Shown: positions 35,966 to 47,075 of the stretch, piece after piece
How the letters are laid out: each line of letters begins with the position of its first letter
Numbering within the stretch: the first letter of the stretch is position 1
Source: Zeugodacus cucurbitae
Lineage: Eukaryota > Arthropoda > Insecta > Diptera > Tephritidae
Direction: 5' to 3'
NCBI RefSeq assembly: GCF_028554725.1
Contig: NC_071672.1
Coordinates: 5,114,501-5,178,500 of the forward strand
Length of the DNA stretch: 64,000 bases
The notes under the pieces: model-generated
What the model saw: the letters and a program-made list of their open reading frames with translations, nothing else
Told to the model about the DNA's origin: nothing
Databases searched by the model: none
Translations under genes and position numbers: made by a program

Positions 35966-37817
35966 GTCTTGTCTTGTCTTCTTTTGTTTTGTCTTGTTTT
36001 GTCTTGTCATGTCTTGTCTTGTCTTGTCTTGTCTTGTCTTGTCTTGTCTTGTCTTGTCTTGTCTTGTCTTGTCTTGTCTTGTCTTGTCTTGTCTTGTCTT
36101 GTCTTTTCTTGTCTTGTCTTGTCTTATCTTGTCTTGTCTTGTCTTGCCTTGTCTTGTGTTGTCTTGTCTTGTCTTGTCTTGTCTTGTCTTGTCTTGTCTT
36201 GCCTTGTCTTGTCTTGTCTTGTCTTGTCTTGTCTTGTCTTGTCTTGTCTTGTCTTGCCTTGTCTTGTCTTGTCTTGTCTTGTCTTGTCTTGTGTTGTCTT
36301 GTCCTGTCTTGTCATGTCTTGTCTTGTCTTGTCTTGTCTTGTCTTGTCTTGTCTTGTCTTGTCTTGTCTTGTCTTGTCTTGTCCCGTTCTGTCTTGTCTT
36401 GTCATGTCATGTCATGACATGTCATGTCTTGTCTTGTCTTTTCTTTTCTTGTCTTGTCTTGTCTTGTCATGTCTTGTCTTGTCTTTTCTTTTCTTTTCTT
36501 GTCTTGTCTTGTCTTGTCATGTCTTGTCTTGTCTTGTCTTGTCTTGTCTTGTCTTGTCTTGTCTTGTCTTGTCTTGTCTTCTCTTGTCTTGTCTTTTCTT
36601 GTCTTGTCTTGTCTTATCTTGTCTTGTCTTGTCTTGCCTTGTCTTGTGTTGTCTTGTCTTGTTTTGTCTTGTCTTGTCTTGTCTTGTCTTGCCTTGTCTT
36701 GTCTTGTCTTGTCTTGTCTTGTCTTGTCTTGTCTTGTCTTGTTTTGTCTTGTCTTGTCTTGTCATGTCGTGTCATGTCGTATGTTGTGTTGTTTTGTCTT
36801 GTCTTGTTTTGTCTTGTCATGTCTTATCTTGTCTTGTCTTGTCTTGTCTTGTCTTGTCTTGTCTTGTCTTGTCTTGTGTTGTCTTGTCCTGTCTTGTCTT
36901 GTCTTGTTTTGTCTTGTCTTGTCTTCTTTTGTTTTGTCTTGTTTTGTCTTGTCATGTCTTGTCTTGTCTTGTCATATCATGGCATGTCGTATGTTGTGTT
37001 GTTTTGTCTTGTCTTCAATTGTTTTGTCTTGTCATGTCTTGTCTTGTCTTGTCTTGTCTTGTCTTGTCTTGTCTTGTCTTGTCTTGTCTTGTCTTGTCTT
37101 GTCTTGTCCCGTTCTGTCTTGTCCCGTTCTGTCTTGTCTTGTCATGTCATGTCATGACATGTCATGTCTTGTCTTGTCTTTTCTTTTCTTGTCTTGTCTT
37201 GTCTTGTCATGTCTTGTCTTGTCTTGTCTTGTCTTGTCTTGTCTTGTCTTGTCTTGTCTTGTCTTGTCTTGTCTTTTCTTGTCTTGTCTTGTCTTGTCTT
37301 GTCTTGTCTTGTCTTGTCTTGTTTTGTCTTGTCTTGTCTTTTCATGTCTTGTCTTGTCTTGGCTTGTCTTGTCTTGTCTTGTCTTGTCTTGTTTTGTCTT
37401 GTCATGTCTTATCTTGTCTTGTCTTGTCTTGTCTTGTCTTGTCTTGTCTTGTCTTGTCTTGTCTTGTCTTGTCTTGTCTTGTCTTGTCTTGTCTTGTCTT
37501 GTCTTGTCTTGTCTTGTCTTGTCTTGTCTTGTCTTGTCTTGTCTTGTCTTGTCTTGTCTTGTCTTGTCTTGTCTTGTCTTGTCTTGTCTTGTCTTGTCTT
37601 GTCTTGTCTTGTCTTGTCTTGTCTTGTCTTGTCTTGTCTTGTCTTGTCTTGTCTTGTCTTGTCTTGTCTTGTCTTGTCTTGTCTTGTCTTGTCTTGTCTT
37701 GTCTTGTCTTGTCTTGTCTTGTCTTGTCTTGTCTTGTCTTGTCTTGTCTTGTCTTGTCTTGTCTTGTCTTGTCTTGTCTTGTCTTGTCATGTCATGTCAT
37801 GTCATGTCATGTCATAT

Positions 37818-37848
<31 letters not shown>

Positions 37849-38345
37849 TTGTCTTGTCTTGTCTTGTCTTGTCTTGTCTTGTCTTGTCTTGTCTTGTCTT
37901 GTCTTGTCTTGTCTTGTCTTGTCTTGTCTTGTCTTGTCTTGTCTTGTCTTGTCTTGTCTTGTCTTGTCTTGTCTTGTCTTGTCTTGTCTTGTCTTGTCTT
38001 GTCTTGTCTTGTCTTGTCTTGTCTTGTCTTCTCTTGTCTTGTCTTGTCTTGTCTTGTCTTGTCTTGTCTTGTCTTGTCTTGTCTTGTCTTGTCTTGTCTT
38101 GTCTTGTCTTGTCTTGTCTTGTCTTGTCTTGTCTTGTCTTGCCTTGTCTTGTCTTGTCTTGTCTTGTCTTGTCTTGTCTTGTCTTGTCTTGTCTTGTCTT
38201 GTCTTGTCTTGTCTTGTCTTGTCTTGTCATGTCATGTCGTATGTTGTGTTGTTTTGTCTTGTCTTGTTTTGTCTTGTCATGTCTTATCTTGTCTTGTCTT
38301 GTCTTGTCTTGTCTTGTCTTGTCTTGTCTTGTCTTGTCTTGTCTT
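35966..38345 (+). repeat. Partial first-family unit (B-F-B) with long pure arrays
   Basis: Enters from D block 3 through the TCTTTTGTTTTG block near 35979, with no A, A' or C. Then come B at 36415, F at 37015, B at 37155, a 74-copy pure array (37415-37784), six TGTCA followed by TATGT, and an array with TCTCT at 38030 and TGCCT at 38140. It corresponds to 13.5-15.8 kb and 22.4-24.8 kb. It carries small private changes, for example TGTCGTGTCA where other copies have TGTCATGTCA near 36770. Confidence 0.8.
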
Positions 38346-39280
38346 GTCATGTCTTGTCTTGTCTTGTCTTGTCTTGTCTTGTCATGTCATGTCATGTCTT
38401 TTCTTGTCTTGTCTTGTCTTGTCTTGTCCTGTTCTGTCTTGTCTTGTCTTGTCTTGTTTTGTCTTGTCATGTCTTATCTTGTCTTGTCTTGTCATGTCTT
38501 ATCTTGTCTTGTCTTGTCTTCTCTTGTCTTGTCTTGTCTTGTCTTGTCTTGTCTTGTCTTGTCTTGTCTTGTCTTGTCTTGTCATGTGTTGTCTTGTCTT
38601 GTCTTGTCTTGTCTTGTCTTGTCTTGTCTTGTCTTGTCTTGTCTTGTCATGTCATGTCATGTCGTATGTGGTGTTGTCTTGTCTTGTCTTGTCTTGTCTT
38701 GTCTTGTCTTGTCTTGTCTTGTCTTGTCATGTCATGTCATGTCGTATGTGGTGTTGTCTTGTCTTGTCTTGTCTTGTGTTGTCTTGTCTTGTCTTGTCTT
38801 GTCTTTTCTTTTCTTGTCTTGTCTTTTCTTTTCTTGTCATGTCATGTCATGTCGTATGTGGTGTTGTCTTGTCTTGTCTTGTCTTGTGTTGTCTTGTCTT
38901 GTCTTGTCTTGTCTTTTCTTTTCTTGTCTTGTCTTGTCTTGTCTTGTCTTTTCTTTTCATGTCTTGTCTTGTCTTGTCTTGTCTTGTCTTGTCTTGTCCT
39001 GTCCCGTCGTGTGTTGTGTTGTTTTGTCTTGTCTTGTGTTGTTTTGTCGTGTCATGTCTTGTCTTGTCTTGTCATGTCATGTGTTGTTTTGTCTTGTCAT
39101 GTCATGTCATGTCATGTCTTGTCTTGTCTTGTGTTGTCTTGTCTTGTCTTGTCTTGTCTTGTCTTGTCTTGTCATGTCTTGTCTTGTCTTGTCTTGTCTT
39201 GTCTTGTCTTGTCTTGTCTTGTCTTGTCTTGTCTTGTCTTGTCTTGTCTTGTCATGTCATGTCATGTCATGTCATGTCAT
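38346..39280 (+). repeat. D-type segment inserted between two pure arrays
   Basis: Three GTATGTGGTGTTG cassettes (near 38664, 38744 and 38854), each followed directly by TGTCT, then CCCGTCGTG near 39003 and a run of six TGTCA at the right edge. It is flanked by two related arrays (37.8-38.2 kb and 39.3-39.7 kb), both with the TCTCT...TGCCT signature, so the array was duplicated around it or the segment was inserted with array duplication. Its closest relative is the 45.1-45.7 kb part of D block 4. Confidence 0.72.
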
Positions 39281-40120
39281 GTCTTTTCTTGTCTTGTCTT
39301 GTCTTGTCTTGTCTTGTCTTGTCTTGTCTTGTCTTGTCTTGTCTTGTCTTGTCTTGTCTTGTCTTGTCTTGTCTTGTCTTGTCTTGTCTTGTCTTGTCTT
39401 GTCTTGTCTTGTCTTGTCTTGTCTTGTCTTGTCTTGTCTTGTCTTGTCTTGTCTTGTCTTGTCTTGTCTTGTCTTGTCTTGTCTTGTCTTGTCTTGTCTT
39501 GTCTTGTCTTGTCTTGTCTTCTCTTGTCTTGTCTTGTCTTGTCTTGTCTTGTCTTGTCTTGTCTTGTCTTGTCTTGTCTTGTCTTGTCTTGTCTTGTCTT
39601 GTCTTGTCTTGTCTTGTCTTGTCTTGTCTTGTCTTGTCTTGCCTTGTCTTGTCTTGTCTTGTCTTGTCTTGTCTTGTCTTGTCTTGTCTTGTCTTGTCTT
39701 GTCTTGTCTTGTCTTGTCTTGTCTTGTCTTGTCATGTCATGTCGTATGTTGTGTTGTTTTGTCTTGTCTTGTTTTGTCTTGTCATGTCTTATCTTGTCTT
39801 GTCTTGTCTTGTCTTGTCTTGTCTTGTCTTGTCTTGTCTTGTCTTGTCTTGTCTTGTCTTGTCTTGTCTTGTCTTGTCTTGTCTTGTCTTGTCTTGTCTT
39901 GTCTTGTCTTGTCTTGTCTTGTCTTGTCTTGTCTTGTCTTGTCTTGTCTTGTCTTGTCTTGTCTTGTCTTGTCTTGTCTTGTCTTGTCTTGTCTTGTCTT
40001 GTCTTGTCATGTCATGTCTTGTCTTGTCTTGTCATGTCATGTCGTATGTTGTGTTGTTTTGTCTTGTCTTGTTTTGTCTTGTCATGTCTTATCTTGTCTT
40101 GTCTTGTCTTGTCTTGCCTT
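39281..40120 (+). repeat. Pure-array segment before D block 4
   Basis: An array with TCTCT at 39520 and TGCCT at 39640, a GTATGTTGTG cassette near 39744, then a pure array at 39795-40004 (42 copies). The matching terminal array has 61 copies at 15786 and 51 at 24856 and 31246, showing copy-number drift at one homologous position. Confidence 0.8.
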
Positions 40121-40882
40121 GTCTTGTCTTGTCTTCTTTTGTTTTGTCTTGTCATGTCTTGTCTTGTCTTGTCTTGTCTTGTCTTGTCTTGTCTTTTCTT
40201 GTCATGTCATGTCATGTCTTTTCTTGTCTTGTCTTGTCTTGTCTTGTCCTGTTCTGTCTTGTCTTGTCTTGTCTTGTTTTGTCTTGTCATGTCTTATCTT
40301 GTCTTGTCTTGTCTTGTCTTGTCTTGTCTTGTCTTGTCTTGTCCTGTCCCGACGTGTGTTGTGTTGTTTTGTCTTGTCTTGTGTTGTCTTGTGTTGTTTT
40401 GTCGTGTCATGTCTTGTCATGTCATGTCATGTGTTGTTTTGTCTTGTCTGGTCTTGTCTTGTCTTGTCTTGTCTTGTCTTGTCTTGTATTGTCTTGTCTT
40501 GTCTTGTCTTGTCATGTCATGTCTTGTCTTGTCTTGTCTTGTCTTGTCTTGTCCTGTTCTGTCTTGTCTTGTCATGTCATGTTATGTCATGTGTTGTTTT
40601 GTCTTGTCTTGTCTTGTTTTGTCTTGTCTTGTGTTGTATTGTCTTGTCTTTTCTTTTCTTGTCTTGTCTTTTCTTGTCTTGTCTTGTGTTGTCTTGTCTT
40701 GTCTTTTCTTGTCTTGTCTTGTCTTGTCTTGTCATGTCATGTCATGTCGTATGGTGTGTTGTTTTGTCTTGTCTTGTATTGTCTTGTTTTGCCTTGTCTT
40801 GTCTTGTCTTGTCTTTTCTTTTCTTGTCTTGTCTTGTCTTGTCCTGTTCTGTCTTGTCTTGTCTTGTCATGTCATGTCATGT

Positions 40883-40913
<31 letters not shown>

Positions 40914-41695
40914 TTGTCTTGTCTTGTCTTGTCTTGTCTTGTCTTGTCTTGTCTTGTCTTGTCTTGTCTTGTCTTGTCTTGTCTTGTCTTGTCTTGTCAT
41001 GTCATGTCATGTCGTATGTGGTGTTGTTTTATCTTGTCTTGTTTTGTCATGTCTTATCTTGTCTTGTCTTCTCTTGAATTGTCTTGTCTTGTCTTGTCTT
41101 GTCTTGTCTTGTCTTGTCTTGTCTTGTCATGTCATGTCTTGTCTTGTCTTGTCTTGTCTTGTCTTGTCTTTTCTTGTCTTGTCTTGTCTTGTCTTGTCTT
41201 GTCTTGTCTTGTCTTGTCTTGTCCTGTCCCGTCGTGTGTTGTGTTGTTTTGTCTTGTCTTGTGTTGTTTTGTCGTGTCATGTCTTGTCTTGTCTTGTCAT
41301 GTCATGTCATGTGTTGTTTTGTCTTGTCTGGTCTTGTCTTGTCTTGTCTTGTCTTGTATTGTCTTGTCTTGTCTTGTCTTGTCATGTCATGTCTTGTCTT
41401 GTCTTGTCTTGTCTTGTCTTGTCCTGTTCTGTCTTGTCTTGTCATGTCATGTTATGTCATGTGTTGTTTTGTCTTGTCTTGTCTTGTTTTGCCTTGTCTT
41501 GTGTTGTATTGTCTTGTCTTTTCTTTTCTTGTCTTTTCTTGTCTTGTCTTGTGTTGTCTTGTCTTGTCTTGTCTTGTCATGTCATGTCATGTCGTATGTT
41601 GTGTTGTTTTGTCTTGTCTTGTATTGTCTTGTTTTGCCTTGTCTTGTCTTGTCTTGTCTTGTCCTGTCTTGTCTTGTCTTGTCTTGTCTTGTCTT

Positions 41696-41705
41696 GATTT
41701 TCTTG
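41696..41705 (+). other. Second register break, same lesion as at 33117
   Basis: The motif GATTTTCTTG again lacks one G relative to GATTTGTCTTG, shifting the register by one more base. Position and flanks match the lesion at 33117 within the D3/D4 repeat, so the deletion was copied by amplification and did not arise twice. Confidence 0.85.
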
Positions 41706-43376
41706 TCTTGTCTTGTCTTGTCTTGTCTTGTCTTTTCTTGTCTTGTCTTGTCTTGTCTTGTCTTGTCTTGTCTTGTCTTGTCCTGTCCCGTCGTGTGTTG
41801 TGTTGTTTTGTCTTGTCTTGTGTTGTTTTGTCGTGTCATGTCTTGTCTTGTCATGTCATGTCATGTCATGTGTTGTTTTGTCTTGTCTGGTCTTGTCTTG
41901 TCTTGTCTTGTCTTGTCTTGTATTGTCTTGTCTTGTCTTGTCATGTCATGTCTTGTCTTGTCTTGTCTTGTCTTGTCTTGTCTTGTCCTGTTCTGTCTTG
42001 TCTTGTCATGTCATGTTATGTCATGTGTTGTTTTGTCTTGTCTTGTCTTGTTTTGTCTTGTCTTGTGTTGTATTGTCTTTTCTTTTCTTTTCTTGTCTTG
42101 TCTTTTCTTGTCTTGTCTTGTGTTGTCTTGTCTTGTCTTGTCTTGTCATGTCATGTCATGTCGTATGGTGTGTTGTTTTGTCTTGTCTTCTATTGTCTTG
42201 TTTTGCCTTGTCTTGTCTTGTCTTTTCTTTTCTTGTCTTTTCTTGTCTTGTCCTGTTCTGTCTTGTCTTGTCTTGTCATGTCATGTCATGTGTTGTTTTG
42301 TCTTGTCTTGTCTTGTTTTGTCTTGTCTTGTCTTGTATTGTCTTGTCTTGTCTTGTCTTGTCTTGTCTTGTCATGTCTTGTCTTGTCTTGTGTTGTCTTG
42401 TCTTTTCTTGTCTTGTCTTGTCTTGTCTTGTCTTGTCTTGTCTTGTCCTGTCCCGTCGTGTGTTGTGTTGTTTTATCTTGTCTTGTGTTGTTTTGTCGTG
42501 TCATGTCTTGTCTTGTCTTGTCATGTCATGTGTTGTTTTGTCTTGTCATGTCATGTCATGTCATGTGTTGTCTTGTCTTGTCTTGTCTTGTCTTGTCTTG
42601 TCTTGTCATGTCTTGTCTTGTCTTGTCTTGTCTTGTCTTGTCTTGTCTTGTCTTGTCTTGTCTTGTCTTGTCTTGTCTTGTCTTGTCTTGTCATGTCATG
42701 TCATGTCGTATGTGGTGTTGTCTTGTCTTGTCTTGTCTTGTCTTGTCTTGTCTTGTCTTGTCTTGTCTTGTGTTGTCTTGTCTTGTCTTTTCTTTTCTTG
42801 TCTTGTCTTGTCTTGTCTTGTCTTTTCTTTTCTTGTCTTTTCTTGTCTTGTCTTGTCTTGTCTTGTCTTGTCTTGTCTTGTCTTGTCTTGTCTTGTCATG
42901 TCTTGTCTTGTCTAGTCTTGTCTTGTCTTGTCTTGTCTTGTCTTGTCTTGTCTTGTCTTGTCTTGTCTTGTCTTGTCTTGTCATGTCATGTCATGTCGTA
43001 TGTGGTGTTGTCTTGTCTTGTCTTGTCTTGTCTTGTCTTGTCTTGTCTTGTGTTGTCTTGTCTTGTCTTTTCTTTTCTTGTCTTGTCTTGTCTTGTCTTG
43101 TCTTTTCTTTTCTTGTCTTTTCTTGTGTTGTGTTGTCTTGTCTTGTCTTGTCTTGTCTTGTCTTGTCTTCTCTTGTCTTGTCTTGTCTTGTCTTGTCTTG
43201 TCTTGTCTTGTCTTGTCTTGTCTTGTCTTGTCTTGTCTTGTCTTGTCTTGTTTTGCCTTGTCTTGTCTTGTCTTGTCTTGTCTTTTCTTTTCTTGTCTGG
43301 TCTTGTCATATCTTGTCTTATCTTGTCTTGTCTTGTCTTGTCTTGTCTTGTCTTGTCATGTCATGTCATGTCATGT

Positions 43377-43407
<31 letters not shown>

Positions 43408-44485
43408 TTGTCTTGTATTGTCTTGTCTTGTCTTGTCTTTTCTTTTCTTGTCTTATCTTTTCTTGTCTTGTCTTGTGTTGTGTTGTGTTGTCTTGTCTTG
43501 TCTTGTCTTGTCTTGTCTTGTCTTGTCTTGTCTTGTCTTGTCTTGTCTTGTCTTGTCTTGTCTTGTCTTGTCTTGTCTTGTCTTGTCTTGTCTTGTCTTG
43601 TCTTGTCTTGTCTTGTCTTGTCTTGTCTTGTCTTGTCTTGTCTTGTCTTGTCTTGTCTTGTCTTGTCTTGTCTTGTCATGTCATGTCTTGTCTTGTCTTG
43701 TGTTGTCTTGTCTTTTCATGTCTTGTCTTGTCTTGTCTTGTCTTGTCTTGTCTTGTCCTGTCCCGTCGTGTGTTGTGTTGTTTTGTCTTGTCTTGTGTTG
43801 TTTTGTCGTGTCATGTCTTGTCTTGTCTTGTCATGTCATGTGTTGTTTTGTCTTGTCATGTCATGTCATGTCATGTGTTGTCTTGTCTTGTCTTGTCTTG
43901 TCTTGTCTTGTCTTGTCTTGTCTTGTCTTGTCATGTCTTGTCTTGTCTTGTCTTGTGTTGTTTTGTCGTGTCATGTCTTGTCTTGTCTTGTCATGTCATG
44001 TGTTGTTTTGTCTTGTCATGTCATGTCATGTCATGTGTTGTCTTGTCTTGTCTTGTCTTGTCTTGTCTTGTCTTGTCATGTCTTGTCTTGTCTTGTCTTG
44101 TCTTGTCTTGTCTTGTCTTGTCTTGTCTTGTCTTGTCTTGTCTTGTCTTGTCTTGTCTTGTCTTGTCATGTCATGTCATGTCGTATGTGGTGTTGTCTTG
44201 TCTTGTCTTGTCTTGTCTTGTCTTGTCTTGTCTTGTGTTGTCTTGTCTTGTCTTTTCTTTTCTTGTCTTGTCTTGTCTTGTCTTGTCTTTTCTTTTCTTG
44301 TCTTTTCTTGTCTTTTCTTGTCTTTTCTTGTCTTGTCTTGTCTTGTCTTGTGTTGTGTTGTCTTGTCTTGTCTTGTCTTGTCTTGTCTTGTCTTCTCTTG
44401 TCTTGTCTTGTCTTGTCTTGTCTTGTCTTGTCTTGTCTTGTCTTGTCTTGTCTTGTCTTGTCTTGTCTTGTCTTGTTTTGCCTTG

Positions 44486-44601
44486 TCTTGTCTTGTCTTG
44501 TCTTGTCTTTTCTTTTCTTGTCTTGTCTTGTCATATCTTGTCTTATCTTGTCTTGTCTTGTCTTGTCTTGTCTTGTCTTGTCATGTCATGTCATGTCATG
44601 T

Positions 44602-44632
<31 letters not shown>

Positions 44633-45780
44633 TTGTCTTGTATTGTCTTGTCTTGTCTTGTCTTTTCTTTTCTTGTCTTATCTTTTCTTGTCTTGTCTTG
44701 TGTTGTGTTGTGTTGTCTTGTCTTGTCTTGTCTTGTCTTGTCTTGTCTTGTCTTGTCTTGTCTTGTCTTGTCTTGTCTTGTCTTGTCTTGTCTTGTCTTG
44801 TCTTGTCTTGTCTTGTCTTGTCATGTCATGTCTTGTCTTGTCTTGTGTTGTCTTGTCTTTTCATGTCTTGTCTTGTCTTGTCTTGTCTTGTCTTGTCTTG
44901 TCCTGTCCCGTCGTGTGTTGTGTTGTTTTGTCTTGTCTTGTGTTGTTTTGTCGTGTCATGTCTTGTCTTGTCTTGTCATGTCATGTGTTGTTTTGTCTTG
45001 TCATGTCATGTCATGTCATGTGTTGTCTTGTCTTGTCTTGTCTTGTCTTGTCTTGTCTTGTCTTGTCATGTCTTGTCTTGTCTTGTCTTCTCTTGTCTTG
45101 TCTTGTCTTGTCTTGTCTTGTCTTGTCTTGTCTTGTCTTGTCTTGTCTTGTCATGTGTTGTCTTGTCTTGTCTTGTCTTGTCTTGTCTTGTCATGTCATG
45201 TCATGTCGTATGTGGTGTTGTCTTGTCTTGTCTTGTCTTGTCTTGTCTTGTCTTGTCTTGTCATGTCATGTCATGTCGTATGTGGTGTTGTCTTGTCTTG
45301 TCTTGTCTTGTGTTGTCTTGTCTTGTCTTGTCTTGTCTTTTCTTTTCTTGTCTTGTCTTTTCTTTTCTTGTCATGTCATGTCATGTCGTATGTGGTGTTG
45401 TCTTGTCTTGTCTTGTCTTGTGTTGTCTTGTCTTGTCTTGTCTTGTCTTTTCTTTTCTTGTCTTGTCTTGTCTTGTCTTGTCTTTTCTTTTCATGTCTTG
45501 TCTTGTCTTGTCTTGTCTTGTCTTGTCTTGTCCTGTCCCGTCGTGTGTTGTGTTGTTTTGTCTTGTCTTGTGTTGTTTTGTCGTGTCATGTCTTGTCTTG
45601 TCTTGTCATGTCATGTGTTGTTTTGTCTTGTCATGTCATGTCATGTCATGTCTTGTCTTGTCTTGTGTTGTCTTGTCTTTTCATGTCTTGTCTTGTCTTG
45701 TCTTGTCTTGTCTTGTCTTGTCCTGTCCCGTCGTGTGTTGTGTTGTTTTGTCTTGTCTTGTGTTGTTTTGTCGTGTCATG
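44486..45780 (+). repeat. 1,295 bp tandem duplication, copy 1
   Basis: CATATC at 44532 and CCCGTCGTG at 44907, 45537 and 45727 recur at exactly +1,295 (45827, 46202, 46832, 47022), as do the paired TGTCA at 44821 and the single TGTCA at 45066. The left limit is at 44486, just after a CCTTG that has no counterpart. Confidence 0.87.
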
Positions 45781-45896
45781 TCTTGTCTTGTCTTGTCTTG
45801 TCTTTTCTTTTCTTGTCTTGTCTTGTCATATCTTGTCTTATCTTGTCTTGTCTTGTCTTGTCTTGTCTTGTCTTGTCATGTCATGTCATGTCATGT

Positions 45897-45927
<31 letters not shown>

Positions 45928-47075
45928 TTGTCTTGTATTGTCTTGTCTTGTCTTGTCTTTTCTTTTCTTGTCTTATCTTTTCTTGTCTTGTCTTGTGTTG
46001 TGTTGTGTTGTCTTGTCTTGTCTTGTCTTGTCTTGTCTTGTCTTGTCTTGTCTTGTCTTGTCTTGTCTTGTCTTGTCTTGTCTTGTCTTGTCTTGTCTTG
46101 TCTTGTCTTGTCTTGTCATGTCATGTCTTGTCTTGTCTTGTGTTGTCTTGTCTTTTCATGTCTTGTCTTGTCTTGTCTTGTCTTGTCTTGTCTTGTCCTG
46201 TCCCGTCGTGTGTTGTGTTGTTTTGTCTTGTCTTGTGTTGTTTTGTCGTGTCATGTCTTGTCTTGTCTTGTCATGTCATGTGTTGTTTTGTCTTGTCATG
46301 TCATGTCATGTCATGTGTTGTCTTGTCTTGTCTTGTCTTGTCTTGTCTTGTCTTGTCTTGTCATGTCTTGTCTTGTCTTGTCTTCTCTTGTCTTGTCTTG
46401 TCTTGTCTTGTCTTGTCTTGTCTTGTCTTGTCTTGTCTTGTCTTGTCATGTGTTGTCTTGTCTTGTCTTGTCTTGTCTTGTCTTGTCATGTCATGTCATG
46501 TCGTATGTGGTGTTGTCTTGTCTTGTCTTGTCTTGTCTTGTCTTGTCTTGTCTTGTCATGTCATGTCATGTCGTATGTGGTGTTGTCTTGTCTTGTCTTG
46601 TCTTGTGTTGTCTTGTCTTGTCTTGTCTTGTCTTTTCTTTTCTTGTCTTGTCTTTTCTTTTCTTGTCATGTCATGTCATGTCGTATGTGGTGTTGTCTTG
46701 TCTTGTCTTGTCTTGTGTTGTCTTGTCTTGTCTTGTCTTGTCTTTTCTTTTCTTGTCTTGTCTTGTCTTGTCTTGTCTTTTCTTTTCATGTCTTGTCTTG
46801 TCTTGTCTTGTCTTGTCTTGTCTTGTCCTGTCCCGTCGTGTGTTGTGTTGTTTTGTCTTGTCTTGTGTTGTTTTGTCGTGTCATGTCTTGTCTTGTCTTG
46901 TCATGTCATGTGTTGTTTTGTCTTGTCATGTCATGTCATGTCATGTCTTGTCTTGTCTTGTGTTGTCTTGTCTTTTCATGTCTTGTCTTGTCTTGTCTTG
47001 TCTTGTCTTGTCTTGTCCTGTCCCGTCGTGTGTTGTGTTGTTTTGTCTTGTCTTGTGTTGTTTTGTCGTGTCATG
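45781..47075 (+). repeat. 1,295 bp tandem duplication, copy 2
   Basis: Repeats 44486-45780. The match ends at about 47090, where the sequence continues with TGTCA pairs in place of the TTTCT words found at the junction. It contains three GTATGTGGTGTTG cassettes (near 46502, 46572 and 46682). Confidence 0.87.
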
